A stretch of 64,000 nucleotides of DNA, from positions 412,001 to 476,000 of the forward strand of contig BSBK01006356.1 of the NCBI GenBank assembly GCA_027943335.1, read 5' to 3'. The notes beneath the pieces are model-generated. The model was not told where the DNA came from. It did no database searches and saw nothing but the letters and a program-made list of their open reading frames with translations. Shown here piece after piece: positions 1-11,374 of the stretch (positions within the stretch are counted from its first letter, which is position 1; every line of letters starts with the position of its first letter). Position numbers and translations under genes: made by a program. Source of the stretch: Chamaecyparis obtusa. Taxonomy: Eukaryota; Streptophyta; Pinopsida; Cupressales; Cupressaceae.

Positions 1-138
1 TAGGGCACAATATCCTTCATTTACGTCCAATCTAATCTTCAATCAATTCAATCTTGACAAGGTTGCGTCATTCGATCTTCTTGAATCAAGTCATTCTTCA
101 GTTGTCTTCATCTTGCTCTTTTGATTCGCCCAAGGTTA

Positions 139-1740
139 ATGGTGGAAACTAGAGCTTCATCACAGCGAAAACAAGGAGAAAAACCCAAATTCTCTTGGGT
201 AGCATCTTCTGTGGTAGCTGAGACATTTCATCAACCCTACGACACTAACATATTTGGAGAAGACGCTCTTGGCAATATATTCTTGAAAGGTGGTTACATC
301 ACTCCTCCTACATCAATTCACGCAGGTCATCAACCAACCCCTCATCAATCAATCCCCAATACTCCCCGCAACAACACTATGTCTCAAGGAGGAGGCGCAG
401 ACCAAGGCTCCAAAGGACATCAATCCCAACATGGTGCGGATCAAGAACCCACACCTACTGAAATTTCTCAATATCAAAATGATGATAACTTCAAAAGAAT
501 GATGAAGCATTTCTTGAAGGAATATAGAGAGGCATATTTCCTAGATCTAGCTCGACAAGGAGCTAAACTTCCTCCAAACTTTAATGTTGAAGATATCATT
601 ACACATGAGGAAGAAACTCCTATCACAGCCATGATGAAACAAATGCATGTCATGCAAGTCAACCTCAACAAACTAGAAAAAGAGAAGGAACCTAAGGGGT
701 TCTCCATTGAGGCTCTATGCCCTTTTCCATTTGATAAAGACTTGTACATGCCACCATTCCCGAAAAGAGTGGAAATGCCTAAATACGACAAATACGATGG
801 AAACTCTGATCCTCAAGATCATGTCAGGGAGTTCTATACTCAATCTATGGAGTTCATGCACGAACGAACCTACCTAATGCATCTCTTCCCTCGATCTCTG
901 GGAGGAGCAGTCATTCATTGGTTCTCTAGAATGCCTCCAACAATCAAAACCTTTGAGGAGTTAATCAAACTATTCTATCAATAATACTCGTACAACATCC
1001 AGCATCCGGTCACTATGATCGACATTTGCAATCTGAAACAATATCCAGGAGAGCCATTCCTGACTTTTCTCAAACGATGGAGGAAGAAGTTTTATCTATA
1101 TGCTAGACCCATTCCAAAAACTGAGAAGCTGGAAATTTTCATCAACAATCTTGTTCTAGAAATCAACTACCCTTTGCAAATGCAAAATCATACATCCTTT
1201 GATAAGATGGTAGACAATGTAATCAAATTTGAGAAAGTAATTGTGAAAAAATGGAGACATATCACTTCAAAAAGACAAGTATGAATCTGGATCTAGTTCT
1301 AAGGACAAGAACAAAAACTGTAACAAGAATAAAGGCATCGTCATAGATGGCAATGTTGATACTCTCTGTGCCCCATCTAAGGAATGCGCTTTCAATCTCA
1401 CTATTGGCACCCAACCCATCAAAGCTTATGAAGCCAAAACAACAGAGTCAAACAAAAATTCATCCGACTATAAACCTTAGGCTACAGATCCTAAATGCAA
1501 GTTTACTCCTCTTGGAGATTCCTTGGAATCCGCTATGAAAACTCTATTGGCCAACAACATCATCACCTTGCCTGAGATAAAAGTATTTGATCTTGAACCT
1601 AAACCGAAATGGTGGAAAGAGACTGATTTCTGTGACTTCCATCGCAATAAGGGTCATAAAACCAATAACTGCATACGCTTGAAACACATCATATAAGAAC
1701 AAATTGATAATGGAGAAATCGTAATTGACAATCATAAAAG
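139..1740 (+). pseudogene. gag: gypsy Gag with CHHC zinc finger (degenerate)
   Basis: The frame opens at ATG 139. It has a Gln/His/Pro-rich N-terminus, then a retrotransposon gag (capsid) domain at about residues 215-380, recognisable from the DPQDHVREFY and HWFSRMPP segments and, downstream, QYPGEPFLTFLKRWRKKFY. A TAA at 982-984 (probably from CAA) interrupts the capsid. A frameshift near 1275 moves the reading to another frame, where a CDFHRNKGHKTNNC zinc finger (C-x2-H-x4-H-x4-C) lies at 1631-1672. Further stops occur near 1479 and 1695. The product would package element RNA, but this copy cannot make it. The next recognisable domain downstream is a protease. Confidence 0.8.
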
Positions 1741-1762
1741 CAATAATGATCATACAACATTC

Positions 1763-2835
1763 ATGGAACCATTTTCGAAACATGGTCAAGGAGATTCATC
1801 TTCTCAGCCTAATATGGGTGCTAAAGTCAATTATGCCTACTCTGGAAACAATGTTGTCATTAACATGCTGGAACCATGCCTATCTGAGCATTGCAATGTC
1901 ATCACAATTGTAAGAAAAGATAGAGACAATCAATCAGCAAATGCAGTTACTCGATCACAAGCTCAGGCGCATCTAGAAGGACAAATCTCATATTCGTCAA
2001 ATGTCCCTAAGGTACCTTTTAATCCGTCATCTGCTTCTAAACAGAAGGCTGCCTCTAAATCATCAAATCCTAAAGACACAAGGCCCACCTCATACAGTAT
2101 TGTCCAACAACTTCAGCTTACTAATGCAAAAATATCAATGTTTGAGTTGCTTCGGATATCTCCTACTCATAGAGCCATTCTGGATAAAGCTCTGCTAGGT
2201 TCCAATGTTCCTGACAATCTTGATCTAGATAGATTCCAGACTATGGTTGGTCATCTAACGTCACCTCAATATATCTCCTTTTCAGAAGAAGATGATAACT
2301 CCTTGAGTCATCCGCATAACCAGCCCTTACACATTGAAGTCTTGATCCAAAATCGTCGGGTCAAACGTGTGTTGATAGATGGGGGCGTTGGCCTAAACAT
2401 TTGTTCTTATAGCTTGATCACACAAACGGGATTATCAGAAGCTTCCATTGATTCTAAAAAGAAGATAACTATAGAGGCATATGATGAGCAAGAAAGATCT
2501 TCCAAAGGAACAATTGTCTTACCTATCAAAACATGACCTGTTATCAAAGACATCACTTGCTAAGTTCTTGATCTACCTTTGGCTTACAACATTCCCCTAG
2601 GGAGACCTTGGATACATGAAATGCGAGCTCTCCTTTGACATACCATCAATGTTTGAAATTTCCTTATGAAGGAGTAGAGGTGACCATTCCAGCTGACATA
2701 TCTACAACTTGCAATGCATTGAAAGAGAGTGTTGACAAACTTGTTCCACATAATAGAGAATCTTCCACTAAGCAAATGGACATGGCATCTACGTCTAAGA
2801 TGGAAGACATTGCAAAGGGAGTCACAATCAAATAA
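1763..2835 (+). pseudogene. gypsy retropepsin-like aspartic protease (degenerate)
   Basis: Continuation of the same polyprotein. After a linker, the protease core reads VKRVLIDGGVGLNIC (about 2356-2400). The expected D-[ST]-G catalytic triplet is D-G-G, a variant common in this group of plant retropepsin-like proteins. Downstream are an AYDEQERSSKGTIVLPI strand and, in shifted frames after a TGA at 2534, NIPLGRPWIHEM and YHQCLKFPYEGVEVTIPAD, which are the C-terminal landmarks of the fold. At least one stop and a frameshift inside the domain make it inactive. Assignment rests on motif order; the subfamily is not certain. Confidence 0.75.
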
Positions 2836-3014
2836 AATGGTATGGGAGAATATACTATGGAACCAGTCCTATCTCTAACATCTCTCCCTATGTCGCCTAA
2901 ATCTTATGGACAGTCTTTAAAATAGTCAAAACTAGAATCCAAAGAACCTCTTGAGACCTATACAGGAAATTTTGTTGCCGAAGAAGTATCCAAGAATTTG
3001 AAGAAGATGAAGTT

Positions 3015-3479
3015 GTGCTTGCATGGCTATACAAAGATGAGCCCGAACCCCAAATTGTTCAAGCATGTGACTCTAAAACACAACAAATCCCTTCCAAGTC
3101 ATATGGGCCAGGGGATAAACTGATAGCTAAAATGGGATATCCAGGTAAAGGACCTCTAGGAGTGAGACGAAAAGGTCTCATGGCACCTATTTCACATACT
3201 GGTAGGCCAAACAAAGATACTGCAGGTCTAGGCTATAGAAAGAAACCCTTTTACCTCAAGGGTAACTCCTCTCATGTCATAGAACAGATCACACCAGCAG
3301 AGACTAATGACAAAGAGGAAGATGACAAACAATCAGACAGTGATGATTCAGACAGCTCTGCACTTATTCCTTATGAACGCTTATCTCAAGAAATACTAGA
3401 TCTTGTCAAAGCTGAGGATGACCCAATCAAAAGAATCAATGTAGTAGCAACACAAGAACCTACTACTGAACAAGAGTAG
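3015..3479 (+). pseudogene. G-patch segment of gypsy polyprotein
   Basis: Open for 154 codons. Residues 31-78 hold a glycine-rich G-patch (Y-G-P-G-D-K-L-I-A-K-M-G-Y, then G-K-G-P-L-G, ending G-L-G-Y), followed by a strongly acidic, Ser-rich tail. G-patch domains bind nucleic acid and RNA helicases and occur between protease and RT in several plant gypsy lineages. The start shown is only the first in-frame Met; the frame originally continued from the protease. A second G-patch in an unrelated-looking element lies at 54659-55588. Confidence 0.75.
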
Positions 3480-4364
3480 GGTAAAACTATCACAATAGCT
3501 GAACATTTAGGACTTTCCAGTGATTCTGAAACAAACTCTCATGAATATGAATTCAAATCGGAATCCGAAGGGAATCCTACTTGGGGGATCCGTCCTGATT
3601 TCACACATGTTCTTAGATTTCCTAGAGGTCCAGAATTAGAAGATGAATCCAATGATTATGAATGGGGAGTCATTCCAGAAGAAGATGAGCTTATCACAGA
3701 GAAACATGTAGATGTCATTCACCAATATGCACCTACACCCAATGTAAGTCTAGAGCGAAATGATGAACTTGAAGAGTCTGATCCACTTATTCCCGAGGTG
3801 GAATCCAATAATGACATTGAAACTCCTAATGAACTAACCATCTCGAGTAGTAGTATCGCCTTTGATTTTGTGAGTCAAATCATTGCCAATGATGCCAATA
3901 CCATATGTGTTAATATGATTAGCCAATCCTTTCCCGAGCTCGCTATCCAACATCTAGAGCTAATTGATCAAATGTCCGAAAATCCAAACCAATACATATA
4001 TACCTTCAAATCAGACTATGCCCTTGCATGCTATCTCAATGTCGTTGAACCGATGACGACTTCCATCAATGAGCCTAGTGTTAGCATGACGGAGTTGGAT
4101 GTCAAATATCTTAGTCAAAAGAATAAAAATAAAAAGAAAAGGAGTTCTGAGGTCGAAAACCACTTTGTGGCAGTCTCAGAACCTAAAATAGTAAAAATAA
4201 AAGATGTATTCGAAGGTGAAAACCTCTCTGAGGCGCCTAAGGATGAGATATTTGATGTCCTTCCAAGTCATTTACAGGACAGATCTCCAGTACTAATTGA
4301 GCCCACTCAATCTATCAACTTGGGTACAGCAGAAGAACCACAGTTGATCCATGTGGCACAATCC
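3480..4364 (+). pseudogene. Linker leading to reverse transcriptase (truncated)
   Basis: Acidic linker following the G-patch. It has a 3480 boundary stop, then a partly open frame from 3798. The stretch around 4260-4362 (P-V-L-I-E-P-T-Q-S-I-N-L-G-T, then E-E-P-Q-L-I-H-V-A-Q-S-L) is the conserved lead-in that immediately precedes gypsy reverse transcriptase. RT itself never follows: at about 4365 the sequence switches to a tandem duplication belonging to minus-strand copy A. The breakpoint is therefore sharp and marks a truncation or insertion edge. Confidence 0.65.
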
Positions 4365-4485
4365 TTATGTCGAATCTTAGTTCGGCTCTCTCTTCAATCA
4401 TCTGCTTATGCCACTGCTTGGCTGATCTTTTTAGTTAACTTATGTCGAATCTTTAGTTCGGCTCTCTCTTCAATCATCTGCTTAT
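4365..4485 (-). repeat. Two-copy tandem duplication, 75-bp period
   Basis: A 45-46 bp block is present at 4365-4409 and again at 4440-4485 with a one-base indel and otherwise nearly identical sequence; the start-to-start distance is 75 bp. On the minus strand it encodes a charged helical stretch (around QMIEERAELK) in the tail of the copy A second protein, so the duplication added 25 codons. It lies directly at the junction with the gypsy remnant. Confidence 0.8.
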
Positions 4486-5478
4486 CATCATAGTGGGGCC
4501 ATTGATTGTTTGTGTGACCAGTGCAAGTTGATCAATGATAGGGGCATATTCATCAACAGTTATAGCTGAAGCAAATTGCATTAGGATCTCCTTGACATCC
4601 TCTAGCACCTTTGTGTTCTTATTTTCCTATCTCAGCTTTTCCCGTGCTACCTTTCAGGTGCATAGCTCTCCATATTTCCTGAGAGCTTCAGGGTCAAGTG
4701 TCCTTGGGTCATATGCTAGTATTTCTATGATTTCATTGAGTGTGATCGTACCTTTATTTCCTCGCTTCCTCTTCTTCTTCTTCTTCTTCTTCTTCTTATC
4801 TTGCACACTAGATGATGGAAATTGTGCAATGGAAATTTATGCCTTGTGCTCGGGATCTACCTTTAGTGGCTCGGTGGATTTGATTTCTTCCTTGTCTGCT
4901 CGGTAACTGATTTTGCAATTTGCAGTGCAGGGGCTTGTGACCTTGTGTCGGTGGTAGAAGTGTCTGTCATTGACTCTATTTGTACTTGTACATTTTCTGC
5001 CACTTTAGTGGACTCTATAGGTGCGTTATCTTGTGTAGTTCCTCCACTGTTCTCGGTCTTTTTACTTGTTTCCTCACCCTTATCTTCATTTGTATATGTT
5101 ACCTTCTCGGATGGAATGTTCTCATTTTGTGTTTCAGTAGCTATCTCAATAGCTTGTACCAGTATAGGCAGATTACCTGGTACCATTGCTTGGGCTACCT
5201 CGGTTGCTTCTTCTTCACCAAGGTTCTCGGTAGCACCGATGATCATTTCATCTTCTTTATCCTTATCATTGGGGTCTCCTTTTGTTATGTCTTCTATCAA
5301 TATTTGTTCATCCCCTAGAGTACTCAGCATCTCTGGATTTCCTTTCATCACATTGTCAGAAATAGATATGAATTCTTCTTCATTAGTTTCTTCTTTGGTC
5401 TGCTTAGTATCCGAGATGTGAATAGTCTCATCATCAACATTGATAGGCTCTTCTTCTTGTATGCTCAGTTGATGGTAC
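4486..5478 (-). pseudogene. Second ORF of pol-less LTR family, 3' part (copy A)
   Basis: Minus-strand continuation of the frame interrupted at 11375. The longest open part (5351-4863, 162 codons) is extremely acidic and Thr/Glu-rich, matching in place and composition the acidic segment at 61200-61560 of copy C. A CTT-repeat (about 4768-4797) encodes an Arg/Lys run on this strand. Further left, shifted frames retain an NEIIEILAYDP helix-like segment. The antisense strand is open by chance over 4945-5421; the minus-strand reading is preferred because it matches copy C. Confidence 0.55.
5474..5478. repeat. Target-site duplication GGTAC, left copy
   Basis: The five bases before the 5' copia LTR are GGTAC and match exactly the five bases after the 3' LTR at 11375-11379. 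This is the 5-bp duplication expected from Ty1/copia integrase and fixes both element ends. Confidence 0.95.
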
Positions 5479-6324
5479 TATTAGGAATAAGGTGTCTCAA
5501 CCTTGGATAATTCCTATTCTTATTATTTGTTTTGTAAATGTATTTTTTTGCAAATAATGTAATTAAGTGAGTGTACATGTCTAGTTGGCATGTTGATGTG
5601 TCACTCCACTTAATGTGTCGGCATCTTGTGCGTAAGGAGATCATGACTGAAACGGTCATGACGGATTCCTATGACGCGTAAGAACTATTTAAAGAATGTG
5701 CTATGACAGGTGTAAGAGCATCTTATGACTTGGGCCTATTTGGGCGCCCAAGAAGAAGTGGTTAGTGTGTGTAAGAGAATATGCCAAAAATAGGTTGGTA
5801 TGACAGATTCTCTTACACTTCTCTTGTGACCGTTATTTTTGGTGGATTCTAGGACAAGCTGTCATAGTCTATTCTAGGGATGGACGCCTATTCTTGGGAT
5901 TGCATGTAACAACTGTGTACATGTGGCTTTGTGCATGGGTCTTGGTGGTTGTGCCTATTTTTGGGTCCAGAGGAGTCTATATATATGATGCTGCTCCTAT
6001 GGGAGAGATATAACAAAAATTTAAGTCTTGTTGGCTTTGTCTCTCATTTCCTGAAAGAACTTGCATTGCAAGTGTATTGTAATCTTTGTGTTGAAGATAA
6101 TACATTGTGCAGGTTTTGGAGTGCTGGGGTTTTTTACCGAAAGGTTTTCCCCAGGGTATATCATTGTGTCATTCTCTATTTTTCTGTATGCATGGTATGT
6201 GGTTGCAATATCTTTGTTAAAGTAGTTAATGAATCTGAAATTGTAAGGATTTATAAGAATTTGCACAATACTCTCCTATAGAGATTAGCGTAGGAAGCTA
6301 TTTCCGCACCTGAGTTTCCTTACA
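5479..6324 (+). repeat. 5' LTR of copia element
   Basis: 846 bp. The terminal dinucleotide is TA instead of TG (base 5480 mutated), and it ends in TTACA. A TATA-like tract at 5978-5986 followed by GGGAGAGATATAAC fits the U3/R border. Two inverted repeats are visible in U3: CTTGGGC...GCCCAAG (5727-5750) and GTAAGAGAAT...ATTCTCTTAC (about 5773-5818), both kept in the 3' LTR. Open frames inside the LTR on both strands are not genes. Confidence 0.95.
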
Positions 6325-6326
6325 AG

Positions 6327-6338
6327 TGGTATCAGAGC
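6327..6338 (+). other. Primer binding site, initiator Met tRNA
   Basis: TGGTATCAGAGC lies two bases after the 5' LTR end. It is complementary to the 3' end of plant initiator methionine tRNA, the usual primer for copia minus-strand DNA synthesis. Confidence 0.95.
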
Positions 6339-6443
6339 TTGATCAACTTTTGATCCTAGTTGTTGGGTAGGGTTTTTTGAGCTGATCTCAAGTTTGAGTG
6401 GGAGTTTTTTGCAGAGCATTCTGAATCTTATTTGCAGATTGAG

Positions 6444-9400
6444 ATGGCAAGTTCATCATATGGAATAATGGAGGTGGAAAAATTTAATGGCACTAATTTC
6501 GAGTTGTGGAAACTCAAGATGGAAGACATGTTGGAAGATCGTGACCTATGGGAAGCGACTTCAAGTGCTACAAGACCAGAAACTATAGCTCAAGCAGATT
6601 GGGATATCAAAGACCATAAAGCTAAGGGTCTCATAAGACTCTGTTTAACTGATGCAGTTCTTCTGAATGTTCTAGATGAGAAAACCGCAAATAGTTTGTG
6701 GGAAAGACTTGCGGCCGTGTATCAGGCCAAATCTCTAGTGAACAAGTTATTCCTGAGGAAGAAGTTGTACTCTCTGCGAATGGAGGAAGGTGGATCCCTA
6801 ACAGATCATTTAAATGCATTTAATCTATTGGCTGCACAATTGACATCAGCTGGTGTCAAGTTAGAGGAGGAGGATCGTTGCTACACACTTTTGTGTTCTT
6901 TACCGGATTCATGGGACCATCTTGTGATGGCTCTCGGAAGCACTTTAGTCACCTTCAAAATGGATGATGTGGTGTCTTCGCTGCTATCAAAGGAGATGCG
7001 GAGAAAGGCTTCCGTTTCGGAAAAAGAAGCCCTTGCTGTTCGTGGGAGATCCACTGAAAGAGGGAAGAAAAATGACAATAAGTCTGACAATAAGGGTAGA
7101 TCCAAATCCCGTGGTAAGTCAAAGACTTCCAATAAGTCCAAGGCAAAATGTTGGAACTGTGATAAATCTGAGCACTTCCGTAAAGACTGCAAAGAGCCGA
7201 AGAAGAAGAAGAAAGGTTCAAATTCAGCTTCAGAAAGATCTCAAGAAGATGGCGATGCATTCATCACAGCTTTGGAAGCCCATGCATCTGATGATGTGTG
7301 GTTGGTTGACTTGGGTGCATCTTTTCACATGACCTCTCATCGAAACTGGTTCTCAAAATATGAAGAGTTCGATGGTGGAAAGGTGTACTTGGGTGATGAT
7401 TCTCACCTAAAGATAGTTGGACGCGGAAGGGTCACTATCAAATTTCCTGATGGACAAGTAAAGGGAATCAACGGAGTTATGCACATTCTGGATTTGGCAC
7501 GAAACCTATTATCTGTAAGTATGCTGAATGATGTAGGTGTGCAAGTTGTTTTTTCGAAAGAAGGATGCAAGATGATGAGAGGATCGATAGTGCTTGCAAG
7601 GGGTACTAGGAGAGGTACCTTATTTCAGCTAGATGCATGTATTCCTCTATGTAATAGTTCTTCATCCTCACCATCTGAACAAGCAGTGAAGAAGTCTGTG
7701 ACTATTGGTTCCAATGGTAGTGCAAATACTTTGGAAGGTAAGCTTCCTGCAGAAAAGACAATGTTGTGGCATATGAGATTTGGCCACATTGGTCAAAAGG
7801 GTCTCAGAACCCTGAAAAATAAAAATCTCGTTGAGGGGTTAAATGATTGCAATCTCGAGTTTGACTTCTGCGAACACTGTGTCTATGGTCAACAAAATCG
7901 TGTTCAGTTTTACTCTAGTTCTCACAAATCTTCTAATGTTTTGGATCTTATTCATTCTGATGTATTTGGTCCTGTAAAAGTTCCTTCAATCTCCAAGTCT
8001 GTATTTTTTGTATCTTTCATAGATGATTACAGTAGAAGGACGTGGATTTATTTCCTTAAAAGTAAGACACAAGTCTTTAGTCGGTTCAAGGAATTTAAAG
8101 CTCTTGTAGAGAATCAGACTAGTAAGAAGATTAAGTGTGTGAGAACTGACAATGGTGGTGAGTTTTTCTCAGTAGAGTTTGAACAGTTCTGTAAAGAACA
8201 AGGTATTGAGAGGCATAAGACAACTCCTTATACCCCACAGCAAAATGGAGTTGCAGAGAGAATGAACAGGACACTGATGGAGAAGGCTAGGAGTATGCTT
8301 AGTGGAGCTAGTTTAGAACAAAGGTTTTGGGCCGAAGCTGTGGCCACTGCTTGCTATCTGGTTAACAGATCTCCTACATCAGCCCTTGTTGGTAAGACAC
8401 CCATGGAGGTGTGGTCTGGTAAGAAGCCTTCAATTAGACATCTTCGTGTTTTTGGTTGTGAAGCTTATGCACATGTTCCAAAGGAGAAAAGATCTAAGTT
8501 GGAAAACAAAGCTGTTAAATGTATTTTCATCGGATACAGTGCTGGTGTGAAAGGATACAAGCTTTGGGATCCTGTGACTAGTAAGGTTTTGTATAGTAGA
8601 AATGTTATTTTCAGAGAGCTAACATCTTCTCCTATTGTGCTACAACCAGATGAAAAATAAAAGGAAAAATATGTTGTTCAGTTGCCTCCTACCCCAGAGA
8701 AGACTGAACAGAGAGACCATGTTGGTCCTAATGATGAGGAGAGCTCTAGCAGCTCTGATAGTTCAGAAGAAGAGGAAGAACAACCTCAACTGCAGCCCTT
8801 GAGGAGATCCACGAGAGAAAGAAAGCAACTAGAAAGGTTTGGTTATTCTATGTTAGATTCCAGTTGTGCCTTTGCTTTGATTACTAACACTGATGAGCCT
8901 AGATCTGTGACAGAGGCTTTGGGCATGGAAGATGCAGGTTCCTGGATTGAGGCTATGGATGATGAGATGGCTTCATTAGAGAAAAACAAAACTTGGAACT
9001 TGTACCTTTGCCTAAAGGGAGAAAATCTGTTGGTTGTAAATGGGTGTTCAAGAAGAAATTCTATACAGATGGCAGTGTTGAAAGGTATAAAGCTAGATTG
9101 GTTGCAAAGGGGTATTCACAGGTAGAGGGAATAGATTATGGTGAAATATTCTCTCCTGTTGCAAAGTTGACATCCATTAGATTTTTGTTATCTCTTGTTG
9201 CATCATATGATTTAGAGATAGAACAGATGGATGTGAAGACAGCTTTCCTTCATGGTGATTTGGAGGAAGAGATTTATATGTCACAGCCTGAGCACTACAT
9301 TGTTAAAGGTAAAGAATCCTTAGTTTGCAGATTAAAGAAATCTCTATATGGTTTGAAGCAATCTCCTAGGATGTGGTACATTAAGTTTGATGCCTTTGTG

Positions 9401-10435
9401 TTGTCAATTGGATTTGTAAGATCAAAATCAGATCATTGTGTTTATTTCAGAGTTGAAAATGATCGCCTTCTTATTGTTGCATTATATGTTGATGATATGT
9501 TGCTATTTGGGAAGGGTAAGGGTATGATTTCTGATTTTAAATCTCAGTTGTCAGTACAGTTTGAGATGAAAGATCTTGGGGCAGCTAGGTACATCTTGGG
9601 TATGGAAATCAGTAGAGATAGGTCTAACATAAAACTTTGTTTGAGTCAGAGTAAGTATGTGAAGTCTGTGTTGGACAGGTTCAGAATGGCAGATTGTAGA
9701 CCACTGTGTGTTCCTATTTCTGTGGGAACAAAGTTATCTGTAGATGATTGTCCAAAATCTCCTAGTGAGGTGGAGGACATGAGTAGAGTACCTTATGCTA
9801 GTGCAGTTGGCAGTCTTATGTATGCTATGGTCTGTACTAGACCAGACATTGCCCAAGCAGTGGGAGTCCTGAGTCGGTTTATGGCTAATCCTGGACGGGT
9901 ACATTGGGATGCAGTTAAGCGAGTATTCAGATATTTGAGGGGTACATCAAATTACTCCATATGTTATCATGGTAACTCTTCTGGATCTCCGCATTTAGTT
10001 TGTATTCGTGGGTTTGTGGATTCAGATTGGGCAGGTGATATTGACAGCAGGAGATCCACCAGTGCTTATGTGTTCACTATGTTTGGTGGTGCCATCAGTT
10101 GGATGAGTAAGCGACAACCTGTGGTTGCTTTGTCCACTACAGAAGCTGAGTACATGGCTGCTACTCATGCTTGTAAAGAAGCCATTTGGCTTAGAAGATT
10201 GTGTTCTGATGTTGGTGTTGATGCAGAACAAATTACTATTTGGTGTGACAGTCAAAGCGCTATTTGCCTTGCAAAGAATCCAACTTTCCATGCCAGAACG
10301 AAGCACATTGATGTGCAGTTTCACTTTGTGAGAGATATGGTGGAAGATGGAAAGGTAAATTTGGAGAAGGTAGATACTGTGAAGAATGTTGCAGATGCAT
10401 TAACGAAACCAGTGGGCACTGAGAAGTTCAGATAG
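6444..10435 (+). pseudogene. gag-pol: Copia gag-pol polyprotein, disabled
   Basis: Starts at ATG 6444. Residues 1-200: Gag (UBN2-like, begins VEKFNGTNFELWKLKM). Residue 236: CCHC zinc knuckle (C-x2-C-x4-H-x4-C, 7149-7190). Residue 289: protease motif D-L-G-A in place of D-S-G-A. Residues 443-479: HHCC integrase zinc site. Integrase catalytic triad D506, D569 and E605, exactly DD35E spacing. RT with YVDD at 9485-9496. RNase H with the VDSDWAGD and STTEAEYMA motifs, ending PVGTEKFR. Three lesions: the protease Ser-to-Leu change at 7311-7313, a TAA at 8658-8660 in the integrase-RT linker, and loss of about one base near 8995 that shifts the frame to RT. Otherwise full length, so it was active recently. 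Confidence 0.95.
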
Positions 10436-10515
10436 TGTTCGGAGTCTATGGGCCTTTTGGCCTATAGCGGTTAAAGTTCCTATTATGTTCCTGTTGCTCT
10501 TACAAGGTGTTCGAC

Positions 10516-10526
10516 AAGTGGGAGAA
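10516..10526 (+). other. Polypurine tract of copia element
   Basis: AAGTGGGAGAA immediately precedes the 3' LTR. This purine run primes plus-strand DNA synthesis in LTR elements. Confidence 0.85.
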
Positions 10527-11374
10527 TGTTAGGAATAAAGTGTCTCAACCTTGGATAATTCCTATTCTTATTATTTGTTTTGCAAATGTATTTTTTTGCA
10601 AATAATGTAATTAAGTGTGAGTGTACATGTCTAGTTGGCATGTTGATGTGTCACTCCACTTAATGTGTCGACATCTTGTGCGTAAGGAGATCATGATTGA
10701 AACGGTCATGACGGATTCCTATGACGCATAAGAACTATTTAAGGAATGTGCTATGACAGGTGTAAGAGCATCTTATGACTTGGGCCTATTTGGGCGCCCA
10801 AGAAGAAGTGGTTAGTGTGTGTAAGAGAATATGCCAAAAATAGGTTGGTATGACATATTCTCTTACACTTCTCTTGTGACCGTTATTTTTGGCGGATTCT
10901 ATGACAAGCTGTCATAGTCTATTCTAGGGATGGACACCTATTCTTGGGATTGCATGTAACAACTGTGTACATGTGGCTTTGTGCATGGGTCTTGGTGGTT
11001 GTGCCTATTTTTGGGTCCAGAGGAGTCTATATAAATGATGCTACTCCTATGGGAGAGATATAACAAAAATTTAAGTCTTGTTGGCTTTGTCTCTCATTTC
11101 CTGAAAGAACTTGCATTGCAAGTGTATTGTAATCTTTGTGTTGAAGATAATACATTGTGCAGGTTTTGGAGTGCTGGGGTTTTTTACCGAAAGGTTTTCC
11201 CCAGGGTATATCATTGTGTCATTCTCTATTTTTCTGTATGCATGGTATGTGGTTGCAATATCTTTGTTAAAGTAGTTAACGAATCTGAAATTGTAAGGAT
11301 TTATAAGAATTTGCACAATACTCTCCTATAGAGATTAGCGTAGGAAGTTGTTTCCGCACCTGAGTTTCCTTACA
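10527..11374 (+). repeat. 3' LTR of copia element
   Basis: 848 bp, starts TGTTAGGAAT and ends TTACA, so it keeps the canonical TG...CA ends that the 5' LTR has lost. It differs from the 5' LTR by about 16 substitutions plus a GT dinucleotide insertion near 10617. It is followed by GGTAC at 11375-11379. Confidence 0.95.

Larger units (their letters stand above)
1..4364 (+). mobile_element. Ty3/gypsy remnant, gag-protease-G-patch part
   Basis: Plus-strand LTR-retrotransposon internal region entering from outside the window. Bases 1-138 are a C/T-rich leader typical of a gypsy U5/5' UTR. They are followed by a degenerate gag, a CHHC zinc finger, a retropepsin-like domain, a G-patch and the acidic linker that precedes reverse transcriptase. 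The order gag, zinc finger, protease, G-patch is known from plant gypsy polyproteins. The frame is lost at about 4364, just after the residues IHVAQSL that normally lead into RT, and minus-strand sequence of another element begins. No LTR boundary or TSD is visible, so this is a truncated copy. RT, RNase H and integrase are absent. Confidence 0.85.
5479..11374 (+). mobile_element. Near-complete Ty1/copia element (Tork/Tnt1-like)
   Basis: A 5896-bp element: 5' LTR 5479-6324, primer site 6327-6338, gag-pol 6444-10435, polypurine tract 10516-10526, 3' LTR 10527-11374, TSD GGTAC. Domain order Gag, protease, integrase, RT, RNase H defines Ty1/copia. RT and RNase H wording (YVDDML, GSLMYAMVCTRPDIA) is closest to the Tnt1/Tork lineage from memory. 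Comparing the LTRs by eye gives about 16 substitutions and one 2-bp indel in about 846 bp, roughly 2 percent, so the insertion is fairly young. It sits in the second reading frame of copy A. It is no longer autonomous (see gag-pol). Confidence 0.97.

Noticed and set aside
4945..5421. 158-codon plus-strand frame, Ser/Val-rich
   Set aside because: Antisense shadow of the acidic minus-strand frame that matches copy C.
5931..6281. Open frames within the copia LTRs on both strands (also 11035-11331)
   Set aside because: They lie in LTR sequence, are duplicated because LTRs are, and match no protein.
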